DNA of 64,000 nt from Neomesorhizobium sp963726065. Its GTDB lineage: Bacteria > Pseudomonadota > Alphaproteobacteria > Rhizobiales > Rhizobiaceae. The position numbers and the translations under genes are program-made. Shown piece by piece: positions 24,895 through 32,755 of the stretch; position 1 is the first letter of the stretch; each line of letters opens with the position of its first letter. The DNA is taken from contig CAVSAU010000002.1 in NCBI GenBank assembly GCA_963726065.1, positions 1 through 64,000 of the forward strand, given 5' to 3'. The notes beneath the pieces are model-generated. The model was not told the DNA's origin, made no database searches, and worked only from the letters and a program-made list of their open reading frames with translations.

Positions 24895-25929
24895 ATGGGT
24901 TTCAAGGTTGCAGTCGTCGGCGCCACGGGCAATGTGGGTCGGGAAATGCTCAATATTCTGGAAGAACGCGGCTTCCCGGTCGACGAGATCGTGGCGCTCG
25001 CCTCGCGGCGCAGCCAGGGCACCGAAGTGTCCTTCGGCGACCGCACGCTGAAGGTGAAGGCGCTCGACACCTACGATTTTTCCGATACGGACATCTGCAT
25101 CATGTCGGCGGGCGGCAATGTCTCCAAGGAGTGGTCGCCGAAGATCGGCAAGCAGGGCTGCGTCGTCATCGATAATTCGAGCGCCTTCCGCTACGACCAA
25201 GACGTGCCGCTGATCGTTCCCGAAGTGAACCCCGATGCGATTTCCGGCTTCACCAGGAAGAACATCATCGCCAACCCGAATTGCTCGACCGCGCAGATGG
25301 TCGTGGCGCTGAAGCCGCTGCACGACGCCGCCACCATCAAGCGGGTCGTAGTCGCCACCTATCAGTCGGTGTCGGGCGCCGGCAAGGAAGGCATGGACGA
25401 ACTGTTCACGCAGACGCGCGCCGTGTTCGTCGCCGACCAGGTGGAGAACAAGAAGTTCACCAAGCGCATTGCCTTCAACGTCATTCCGCATATCGACGTG
25501 TTCCTCGACGACGGCTTCACCAAGGAAGAGTGGAAGATGGTCGCCGAGACCAAGAAGATGCTCGATCCCAAGATCAAGCTGACCGCCACCTGCGTGCGGG
25601 TGCCGGTGTTCATCGGCCACTCGGAAGCCGTCAACGTCGAGTTCGAGAAGCCGATCACCGCTGACGAGGCGCGCGAGATCCTGCGCGAGGCGCCGGGCTG
25701 CCAGGTGATCGACAAGCGCGAGGACGGCGGCTACATCACGCCGGTGGAATCGGCCGGCGAGGACGCCACATACATCTCGCGCATCCGCGAAGACTCCACC
25801 GTCGACAGCGGCCTTTCCATGTGGATCGTCTCCGACAATCTGCGCAAGGGCGCGGCCCTCAACGCAGTGCAGATCGCCGAACTGCTGGTCGAGCGTGGAC
25901 TTATCCAGCCCAAGAAGAAGGCGGCCTGA
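24895..25929 (+). CDS. asd: Aspartate-semialdehyde dehydrogenase
   Basis: A 344-residue enzyme that reduces aspartyl phosphate with NADPH to aspartate semialdehyde, the branch point to lysine/diaminopimelate, threonine and methionine. Motifs are the N-terminal Rossmann GATGNVGREM, the active-site cysteine in NPNCSTAQM, and the substrate-binding CVRVPVFIGHSEAV with the catalytic His. The length is normal. It starts at ATG with AGGAG eight bases upstream. The preceding leader and hairpins suggest regulation by threonine and lysine availability. Confidence 0.97.
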   Translation: MGFKVAVVGATGNVGREMLNILEERGFPVDEIVALASRRSQGTEVSFGDRTLKVKALDTYDFSDTDICIMSAGGNVSKEWSPKIGKQGCVVIDNSSAFRYDQDVPLIVPEVNPDAISGFTRKNIIANPNCSTAQMVVALKPLHDAATIKRVVVATYQSVSGAGKEGMDELFTQTRAVFVADQVENKKFTKRIAFNVIPHIDVFLDDGFTKEEWKMVAETKKMLDPKIKLTATCVRVPVFIGHSEAVNVEFEKPITADEAREILREAPGCQVIDKREDGGYITPVESAGEDATYISRIREDSTVDSGLSMWIVSDNLRKGAALNAVQIAELLVERGLIQPKKKAA

Positions 25930-26777
25930 GCCGGGCGGATCTGCGCTCTCCGACAAATTGCCCCTCACCTTCCCCCTCTCCCCGTGAAGAACGGGGAGAG
26001 GGAGGGCTGAGGCATTGCGGCCAGCCTCCTTCGCTCCTCTCTGGTTTGCCAGCTTTCCCCGCTTTGTTTGCAAACAGCCCCTCTCCGGTTTGCTGCGCAA
26101 ACCACCGAGACGGAGAGGGGGCCCTTTCATCAGCACAAGCGTCTCCATTGCCACGCCGGCTTTCGCATCTGGCCATTGAGGCTTTCTTGTTGCCCACGAC
26201 CCGCTTTCTCGACCTGGCTTCGCCAGTCGAGGCGTCGTGGCTAAGTGGGAAGCGGCGCCTGGGACCAGAGCCGTTTCAAATTTATACGAGGCCCGCTCTC
26301 CCAGGCGCCGCCGGTGTTCTCGCCCTCCCGCAGGGAGCGCGGATTTTCAGGCCCGCGACAAAGCCTCGGTCAGGGCCCGGACCTACGGGTTCATTCCCCC
26401 AGCAACGCCACCGTCAGTGCTGCCGATCCGGCACCGTCCCCTCCACGCTCATCCGGTTCATGACCTGTGTTCCCGTGAGGGCGATGGCTCGATTATGCGG
26501 GAGCGACAAAGGGGTGTGGACAAAAGGCAGACGAAGACTGCTGAAAGATGCTGGCAAGGTGGGCGGGCGTATCTCCCCGCTTGCGGGGAGATAGACGCCG
26601 GCGCCGCGGCCGCCGCCAATCACCAGCGTTGGTGATTGCCGCGAACCACTCGAACTGATTTGTCCACATCGCACAAGATTTCCTGAAAAGCGGCCCGTCT
26701 TGTCGCGAAAGGCAGCGAATACGCCATCGGCACCCGCATAATGATGCAGTTTCCGACATAAGCATTCGAGCCTGCCG
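25930..26777. repeat. 848-bp gene-free tract with six palindromes
   Basis: No plausible gene: frames lack ribosome sites and family-like sequence. At least six inverted repeats can be read: 25974-26002 (12-bp arms, CCCTCTCCCCGT), 26088-26120 (10 bp, CCCCTCTCCG), 26208-26231 (CTCGAC-c-TGGC hairpin), 26252-26311 (13 bp, GCGGCGCCTGGGA), 26570-26593 (11 bp, TATCTCCCCGC) and 26617-26638 (9 bp, CAATCACCA). Such elements resemble repeated extragenic palindromes of rhizobia. Whether each is a multicopy repeat or part of a structured RNA needs genome comparison. Confidence 0.7.
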
Positions 26778-27683
26778 ATGATCGTTCGCCCGCGCCCCAG
26801 TTTCTGGAAGCTCTTCTTCGTCATGCGGGGCTCCGTGGTGCCCCGGATCCTGCCGCAGATCTTCGGCTTCGCACTTTACGGCGCGGCGGTCGTTGCCGTG
26901 GTGAAGGCGCTGAAGCTCGACCTCGGCAATGCCGGCGTGGCGCCGTTTGCGCTGCTTGGCGTGGCGCTCTCGGTCTATATGGGTTTTCGCAACAACGCTG
27001 CCTATGATCGCTGGTGGGAAGCCCGCAAGCTCTGGGGGCAGCTGGTCTTCGAGATCCGCAATCTGTCGCGCGCCGCTTCGGCGCTAATCTCCGACCGGAG
27101 CGAACTGCGGCCGCTGTTGATGGATTCGTTGGCTTTTTGCCACTTCCTGCGGGGCGAATTGCGCAAGGTCGATGCGCGCAGGGAGGCCCGCGCTTTTGTC
27201 GGTGATGACGCGGACACGATTCTCGCCGCATCCAACCAGCCGGACGCATTATTGCGCCGCATGGGCCAGCGGATCGGCGCACTGAAACGCAATGGCGCGT
27301 TGGAGCCTATGGATTTCCGCATCCTCGACGAGCGGCTTTCCCAGCTAGCCGCCATGCAGGCCGGCTGCGAGCGCATCATGGGCACGCCGCTGCCTTTCGC
27401 CTACACGCTGCTCTTGCAGCGCACCGCCTATATCTTCTGCCTGCTCCTGCCCTTCGGCCTGGCTTTCTCCGCCGGCTGGGCGACGCCGCTGTTCACGGCA
27501 TTGATCGCCTACACGTTCTTCGGCCTCGACGCGCTTTCGGAAGAGCTGGAGGAGCCGTTCGGCATTCAGGCCAACGACCTGGCGCTGGACGGGCTGTGCC
27601 GGGTCTGCGAAATTTCCGTGTTCGAGGCGCTGGGCGAGACACCGCCGCCGATGATCGCGGCGGAGAAGTTCTATTACTCCTGA
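26778..27683 (+). CDS. Bestrophin-family membrane protein (YneE-like)
   Basis: A 301-residue bacterial bestrophin homologue. It begins PRPSFWKLFFVMRGSVVPRILPQ and has the family segment MGFRNNAAYDRWWEARKLWG after the first pair of membrane helices. A second helix pair near 205-240 precedes TFFGLDALSEELEEPFG, the conserved acidic stretch. Eukaryotic bestrophins are Ca-activated chloride channels; the bacterial KpBest forms a cation-selective pentamer. Transport selectivity here is unknown. ATG start. The palindrome-rich tract is upstream and the phosphoesterase follows on the same strand. Confidence 0.88.
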   Translation: MIVRPRPSFWKLFFVMRGSVVPRILPQIFGFALYGAAVVAVVKALKLDLGNAGVAPFALLGVALSVYMGFRNNAAYDRWWEARKLWGQLVFEIRNLSRAASALISDRSELRPLLMDSLAFCHFLRGELRKVDARREARAFVGDDADTILAASNQPDALLRRMGQRIGALKRNGALEPMDFRILDERLSQLAAMQAGCERIMGTPLPFAYTLLLQRTAYIFCLLLPFGLAFSAGWATPLFTALIAYTFFGLDALSEELEEPFGIQANDLALDGLCRVCEISVFEALGETPPPMIAAEKFYYS

Positions 27684-27818
27684 CGCCGGATTTGCGTTAG
27701 ACCGGAATGCATGGATCGAACCGGGCATTCCGCTCTGTCTGTTGTTTAGCCGCATTTATGCGACGCCAGGTGGTCCCACCTGGCTGCAAAATGCTCCAGG
27801 AGTCGGAGGAGCAGACCG

Positions 27819-28949
27819 GTGGCAGAAGTTCTCTCGCGGCGCGATTTCACCGCAGGGCTGCTTGGCCTCGGCGGCGTTGCCATGGCCCATCCCTCGGCGC
27901 TGTGGGCGCAGGACGCCGGCAAGCGGCCGGCGATCGACGCAACCTTCCTCTTCGCCAGCGACATCCATGCATGCCGCATGAGCCGCGGGCTTTCGCCGAA
28001 CTGCCAGCAGGAAGGCAAGACGGATGCGAACCTGCTGCGCCATATCGCGGCCCTCAACAGCATAACCCGGCGAACCTGGCCGGCCGCGATCAACGGCGAG
28101 GCCACTGGCCTGGCGGGCGCGGGGCGCCGGATCGCGACGCCGCTCGGCCTCGTGATCGGCGGCGACATGACCGACGATGGCGGCGGCCAGATCGCCATGC
28201 CCAGCGAAGGAACGCAGCTGCAGCAATTCAGCCATCGCTACCAGCAGGGCGTGGGGCCTGAGCGCGTGCATTTTCCGGTCTACACCGGCCTGGGCAACCA
28301 CGACCTCGACCAGGATGGGCCGCCGCCGCATGTCGACTGGTACCGCCGCGAACTGCGCGACTATGTCGAGCTCAACCATCGGCCGAGCGTCTTCTTCAAG
28401 CCGCCGGTGCCGGCGACGGATTACGATGTGGAAACCGATAGCTATTCTTGGGACTGGGGCGGCTTGCATCTCGTCCAGATGCATCGTTTCGCAGGCGATA
28501 CAAATAAGGGTGCCCTAGACAATCTGCCCTGGCTTAAGCAGGATCTTGCCGACAATGCCGGCGACGGGCGGCCTGTCATCGTCTTCCAGCATTATGGCTG
28601 GGATACGTTTTCGATCGAGCGCTGGGACCCGGCGGCGAGCACCTTCGACGACCACGGCAGCGGGCCGCCGCACTGGTGGAGCGACGCGCAGCGGCAGGCG
28701 ATGGTTTCGGCACTCTCCAGCTACAATGTGATCGGCGTCTTCCACGGCCACCAACACGAGATCGCGATGATCTACGCCAGAGACGGCCTCGACCTGTTCA
28801 AGCCAAAGGCTGCCTATCTCGGCGGCTTCGCGCTGGTGCGCGTGACAGAAAGTGCCATGGATGTGGCGTTGGGCGAAGCCATCGACGCCACGGGCGATGT
28901 GAAGTTCACCGACGCGTTCAGCAAGCCGGTCGCCTGGAAGAAGAAATGA
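27819..28949 (+). CDS. Exported metallophosphoesterase (calcineurin-like)
   Basis: A 376-residue protein with a twin-arginine signal (SRRDFTAGLLGLGG, cleavage about residue 31), so probably exported folded with its metals. All metallophosphoesterase motifs are present: ASDIHAC (D-x-H), GGDMTDDGG, GLGNHDLD (GNHD), QHYGWD and GHQHE (GHxH). The substrate is unknown. The GTG start is preceded by GGAGG. The next gene, an exported alpha/beta-hydrolase, follows after about 70 bases on the same strand. Confidence 0.88.
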   Translation: MAEVLSRRDFTAGLLGLGGVAMAHPSALWAQDAGKRPAIDATFLFASDIHACRMSRGLSPNCQQEGKTDANLLRHIAALNSITRRTWPAAINGEATGLAGAGRRIATPLGLVIGGDMTDDGGGQIAMPSEGTQLQQFSHRYQQGVGPERVHFPVYTGLGNHDLDQDGPPPHVDWYRRELRDYVELNHRPSVFFKPPVPATDYDVETDSYSWDWGGLHLVQMHRFAGDTNKGALDNLPWLKQDLADNAGDGRPVIVFQHYGWDTFSIERWDPAASTFDDHGSGPPHWWSDAQRQAMVSALSSYNVIGVFHGHQHEIAMIYARDGLDLFKPKAAYLGGFALVRVTESAMDVALGEAIDATGDVKFTDAFSKPVAWKKK

Positions 28950-29019
28950 GTGCGGCTTGCCCGATGCCGGCTGCTCGCGGAAAATGGGCCGGCTGGCTGT
29001 CCGGGAATGGGAGAGAAGA

Positions 29020-29922
29020 ATGATTTCATCGATCGGCAAGGCTGCGCTGGCGCTGTCGCTGCTGTGGCTCGGGCTCGCACCTGCGGCCAGCGCCACCGAG
29101 ATTCCGGTTCCCACCCAGGCCGGGTGGACCGAGGCCAAGAAAACGGTGAAGCTGGCGAACGGCATTTCGCTGGCCTATGTCGAGATGGGCGACAGCGAAG
29201 GAAGCCCGACGCTGCTGATCCATGGCTACACCGACAACAGCCGCTCATGGTCTCTGGTTGCGCCCTACATGAAGAAACGGCGCCTGCTGGCGATAGACTT
29301 GCGCGGCCACGGCAAGTCCGATGCGCCGGACTGCTGTTACGCCTATACGGACTTTGCCGACGACGCATCGCTGTTCCTCGATGCGATGGGCATCGCCAAG
29401 GCCGACGTGATAGGCCATTCGCTGGGTTCGCTGACGGCACAGCTGCTCGCCGCCCAGCACCCTGACAAGGTGAGGAACCTGGTGCTGGTGAGTTCCACCA
29501 CGGCGATCGGCGGCGGGCCGGGCTCGTGGCTTTGGGACAATGTCATGCCGCTCACCGCGCCGATCGACCCGGAAAGCCAGTTCATGAAGGATTGGTACGC
29601 CAATCCGAACACGGTCGACGAGGATTTCTTGACCCGCGAACGCACGGAGAGTGCCGCGGTGCCAATCCATGTCTGGCGCGGCGTCCTTTGGGGCACGGTC
29701 ATCGACGACCTGACGCCGATCGCGCCGCTGGTGAAGGCCCCGGTGCTGGTCTTGTGGGGCGAAAAGGACGGGCTGTTCGATCTCACCCATCAGGAAAAGC
29801 TGGAAAAGGCCTATCCGGATGCGGTGTTCCAGGTGTTTTCCGGCGCCGGCCACAACATGTTCTGGGAATTTCCCGACAAGGCTGCGAGCCTGATAAACGA
29901 TTTCCTCGACCTGGAACCGTAG
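29020..29922 (+). CDS. Exported alpha/beta-hydrolase
   Basis: A 300-residue protein with a Sec-type signal (ALALSLLWLGLAPAASA). Catalytic features are the oxyanion segment LLIHGYTDNSRSW, the nucleophile elbow GHSLGS (Ser about residue 132), the late Asp in LWGEKDGLFD and His in GAGHNMFWEFP. The family spans esterases, lactonases and haloalkane-type enzymes, so the reaction cannot be named. The start MISSIGK is chosen for its GGGAGAGAAG site and because the signal peptide begins there; an upstream ATG adds 21 charged residues. Confidence 0.85.
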   Translation: MISSIGKAALALSLLWLGLAPAASATEIPVPTQAGWTEAKKTVKLANGISLAYVEMGDSEGSPTLLIHGYTDNSRSWSLVAPYMKKRRLLAIDLRGHGKSDAPDCCYAYTDFADDASLFLDAMGIAKADVIGHSLGSLTAQLLAAQHPDKVRNLVLVSSTTAIGGGPGSWLWDNVMPLTAPIDPESQFMKDWYANPNTVDEDFLTRERTESAAVPIHVWRGVLWGTVIDDLTPIAPLVKAPVLVLWGEKDGLFDLTHQEKLEKAYPDAVFQVFSGAGHNMFWEFPDKAASLINDFLDLEP

Positions 29923-29953
29923 GGCGGCCGCGCTGCCATGCGAGACAAAAGGA

Positions 29954-29977
29954 AACGGCGGGCCGAAGCCCGCCGTT
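29954..29977 (-). terminator. Terminator of the ffh-chorismate mutase-rpsP operon
   Basis: A perfect 10-bp stem AACGGCGGGC/GCCCGCCGTT with a four-base loop lies 27 bases past the rpsP stop. Read on the minus strand it is followed by TTTCCTTTTG. It also lies just after the convergent hydrolase gene and may serve both. Confidence 0.75.
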
Positions 29978-30003
29978 GACCGAATTAAGTGCAGGACGGT
30001 CGC

Positions 30004-30399
30004 TTACGAAGCGGCGGCTTCCTCGGCAGGAGCGGCAGCGGCGGCGGCAATCGCGGCGGCAGCGTCTTCCTGTGCCTTCTTGATGGCGGCGGCGCGATCC
30101 TGGGCCTTCTTGCCCGGTTCGGCCTTCTTCGGGTTGGAGCGGGCGTCGCGCTTGGATATGCCGGCCTCGTCGAGGAAGCGCAGCACGCGGTCGGTCGGCA
30201 GGGCGCCGTGGCCGAGCCAATGCTTGACGCGGTCGGCGTCGACCTTCACGCGCTCGCCGTCCTTGGGCAGCAGCGGGTTCCACGAGCCGACGGTCTCGAT
30301 GAAGCGGCCATCGCGCGGCGAACGCACGTCGGCGATGACGATGTGGTAGTAGGGACGCTTCTTGGAGCCCGCGCGGGCCAGACGAATTTTCAGTGACAT
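30004..30399 (-). CDS. rpsP: 30S ribosomal protein S16
   Basis: A 131-residue S16 with the universal start SLKIRLARAGSKKRPYYHIVIAD and the core ETVGSWNPLLPK. The conserved domain ends near residue 85. The rest is a Lys/Ala-rich low-complexity tail ending in poly-Ala with a few Glu, as in many alphaproteobacteria. It is last in the operon after ffh and chorismate mutase. The usual neighbours rimM, trmD and rplS do not follow; instead there is a terminator. Confidence 0.97.
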   Translation of the reverse strand: MSLKIRLARAGSKKRPYYHIVIADVRSPRDGRFIETVGSWNPLLPKDGERVKVDADRVKHWLGHGALPTDRVLRFLDEAGISKRDARSNPKKAEPGKKAQDRAAAIKKAQEDAAAAIAAAAAAPAEEAAAS

Positions 30400-30450
30400 T
30401 TTCTTTCTCCTAAAGGCAGTTCGGTTCGTTTTCCTGGGTTGAGGTATTCT

Positions 30451-30780
30451 CTATTCGCCGCGCGTGGCGGCCGAATTCTTCAGGTCGACGCCGTTGGCGG
30501 CGATCTGTTCGTGGTGCCGGATGACTTCCTTGATGACGAAGTTCAGGAACTTCTCGGCGAAATCGGGATCGAGATGCGCGTCCTTGGCCAACTGGCGGAG
30601 GCGGGCGATCTGCTGGGCTTCGCGCGACGGATCGGCCGGCGGAAGGCCATGCGTCGCCTTCAGCACGCCAACCGCCTTGGTGCAGCGGAAACGCTCGGCG
30701 AGCATGTGAACAAGCGCTGCATCGATGTTGTCGATCGAGGCGCGGTATTCGGCGAGCTGGGCCTGCGGGCTGTCGGTCAT
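30451..30780 (-). CDS. Chorismate mutase (AroQ type)
   Basis: A 109-residue all-helical AroQ-class mutase converting chorismate to prephenate for Phe and Tyr synthesis. Features are the first helix YRASIDNIDAALVHMLAERF, with the active-site Arg region RFRCTKAVGVLKATHGLPPADPSRE, and the last helix FLNFVIKEVIRHHEQ. The ATG has GAGGAG five bases upstream; an in-frame GTG overlapping the ffh stop is less likely. Being between ffh and rpsP is typical for Mesorhizobium-like genomes. Confidence 0.88.
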   Translation of the reverse strand: MTDSPQAQLAEYRASIDNIDAALVHMLAERFRCTKAVGVLKATHGLPPADPSREAQQIARLRQLAKDAHLDPDFAEKFLNFVIKEVIRHHEQIAANGVDLKNSAATRGE

Positions 30781-30788
30781 CGCTCCTC

Positions 30789-32393
30789 TCACTTCTTCTT
30801 AGGCAAGCCGGGCAGGCCGCCGCCAAGACCGGGGAGACCGCCCGGCAATTTCATGCCGCCGGGAAGACCCGGCAGGCCGCCGGCGCCGGGAAGCCCGGGA
30901 AGGCCTTTCGGAAGGCCGCCGCCGAGACCGGCGGCCTGAGCCTGCTTCTGCAGGGCTTCGAGCTGCTTGGGATCCATTTTCGACAGATCAGGCATGCCGC
31001 CGCCAAATCCCCCTGGGCCGGGCATCATGCCGCCAAGACCCATCTTGGAGGCGAGGCCGCCCATCATGTTGCGCATCAGGCCGCCGCCCTTGCCCTTGCC
31101 GCCCATGGCTTTCATCATGTCGGCCATCTGCCGGTGCATCTTCAGAAGCTTGTTGATCTCGGCCGCGTCCGTGCCGGAGCCGGCCGCGATGCGCTTCTTG
31201 CGGCTGTGCTTGAGGATGTCGGGGTTGGCGCGCTCGGCCTTGGTCATCGACGAGATGATGGCGAGCTGGCGGCCGAACATCTTGTCGTCGAGGCCGGCGG
31301 CCGCCATCTGGTCCTTCATCTTGCCCATGCCCGGCATCATGCCCATGATGCCGCCCATGCCGCCCATCTTCTGCATCTGGCCGAGCTGACCGGCGAGATC
31401 GTTGAGATCGAACTTGCCGGACTGCATCTTCCTAGCCATCGCCGCGGCCTGTTCGGCATCGATGGTTTCGGCGGCGCGCTCGACCAGGCTGACGATGTCG
31501 CCCATGCCAAGGATGCGGTCGGCGATGCGCTTGGGATGAAACTCCTCCAGCGCATCCATCTTTTCGCCGGTGCCGATGATCTTGACCGGCTTGCCGGTGA
31601 CGGCGCGCATCGAAAGGGCCGCACCACCGCGTCCGTCACCGTCCATGCGGGTAAGGATAAGGCCGGTGATGCCAACGCGCTCGTCGAAGCTCTTGGCGAG
31701 GTTGACGGCGTCCTGGCCGGTCAGCGAATCGGCGACCAGCAGAATTTCATGCGGGTTCGAGACGCGCTTGATCTCGGCCATTTCGGCCATCAGCGGTTCG
31801 TCGATGTGGGTGCGGCCGGCGGTGTCGAGGATGACGACGTCATGGCCGCCGAGCTTTGCCGCCTGCACGGCGCGGCGGGCGATCTCCACCGGCGACTGGC
31901 CGGCGACGATCGGCAGCGTGGCGACCTTGACCTGTTCGCCGAGCTGGCGAAGCTGCTCCTGCGCGGCGGGTCGCCGCGTGTCGAGCGAGGCCATCAGGAT
32001 CTTTTTGTTCTGGCGCTCGCCAAGCCGCTTGGCGATCTTGGCGGTGGTCGTGGTCTTGCCCGAGCCCTGAAGGCCGACCATCATGACGACGACCGGCGCC
32101 GGCGCGTTGAGGTCGATTGCAGCACCCTCGCTGCCCAACATCTCGACGAGTTCGTCATGGACGATCTTGACGACCATCTGGCCAGGCTTGATCGACTTCA
32201 GCACCGCGGCGCCAACCGCCTTGGCGCGCACCTTGTCGGTGAAGGAACGCACGACTTCGAGCGCCACGTCGGCCTCGAGCAGGGCGCGGCGAACCTCGCG
32301 CAGCGCCGCAGAGACATCGGCCTCCGACAGCGCGCCACGGCCGGTCAGGCCGTTCAATATGGAGCCTAGGCGTTCCTGTAAGCTCTCGAACAT
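30789..32393 (-). CDS. ffh: Signal recognition particle protein Ffh
   Basis: A 534-residue SRP54 homologue that binds signal peptides on ribosomes and docks with FtsY. It has the N-domain (about 1-90), the G-domain GTPase with GLQGSGKTTT, DTAGR and the TRMDGDGRGG motif, and the M-domain with methionine-rich MGGIMGMMPGMGKMKDQM. The C-terminus carries an unusual Gly/Pro/Leu-rich tail of about 100 residues with repeated GLPGLP-type units ending in KKK. The tail explains the length above the usual 450. Confidence 0.97.
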   Translation of the reverse strand: MFESLQERLGSILNGLTGRGALSEADVSAALREVRRALLEADVALEVVRSFTDKVRAKAVGAAVLKSIKPGQMVVKIVHDELVEMLGSEGAAIDLNAPAPVVVMMVGLQGSGKTTTTAKIAKRLGERQNKKILMASLDTRRPAAQEQLRQLGEQVKVATLPIVAGQSPVEIARRAVQAAKLGGHDVVILDTAGRTHIDEPLMAEMAEIKRVSNPHEILLVADSLTGQDAVNLAKSFDERVGITGLILTRMDGDGRGGAALSMRAVTGKPVKIIGTGEKMDALEEFHPKRIADRILGMGDIVSLVERAAETIDAEQAAAMARKMQSGKFDLNDLAGQLGQMQKMGGMGGIMGMMPGMGKMKDQMAAAGLDDKMFGRQLAIISSMTKAERANPDILKHSRKKRIAAGSGTDAAEINKLLKMHRQMADMMKAMGGKGKGGGLMRNMMGGLASKMGLGGMMPGPGGFGGGMPDLSKMDPKQLEALQKQAQAAGLGGGLPKGLPGLPGAGGLPGLPGGMKLPGGLPGLGGGLPGLPKKK

Positions 32394-32755
32394 TCACTTT
32401 CCCTTTTTCCCTGGCATACGGATGATGCCCGAGAGGTAATGCGTTCGCGCCGGCAGTCCAAGCAAAAGCCCAAAACCAAAAAGCACCCGGGGGCGCATCG
32501 CGCTGCCGGGTGTTGGCCTCCAGGATCGATTTATACCGTAATGGGTCCCGGTCGGCTGCTCAGAGTGTATACTCGTCGCTGAATTTGGCAGTCCTAGACA
32601 GGAAAAGACCGCAAGAGTCAAGGGAAGGAACCCGCGGCAACTTATCGACACCGGAATACGGCCCGGCTGGACCGGACTTAGCGGCTATTAATGATTTGTC
32701 TCTAGGGTGTAGTGTTGCGGGGACTTTTCATGTTGGATCGAGAGAACTTTTCACT
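32394..32755. other. Divergent intergenic region between ffh and the GGDEF/EAL gene
   Basis: A 362-base stretch that must hold the promoters for both flanking genes. A 7-bp hairpin CACCCGG/CCGGGTG lies at 32484-32512, about 90 bases ahead of ffh. I see no gene, no clear promoter pair and no known riboswitch. An 82-codon upstream extension of the GGDEF/EAL frame is open but lacks family-like sequence. Confidence 0.5.

Noticed and set aside
24799..26154. 451-codon frame antisense to asd
   Set aside because: Asp/His/Leu-rich mirror frame with no motif; asd is certain.
26200..26520. Possible tmRNA, 6S RNA or cobalamin riboswitch
   Set aside because: The GTGGCTAAGTGGGAAG and GGGTTCATTCCC pieces looked suggestive, but neither the riboswitch core nor tRNA-like arms could be completed.
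31134..32369. 411-codon frame antisense to ffh
   Set aside because: Typical mirror frame of a GC-rich gene; ffh is certain.
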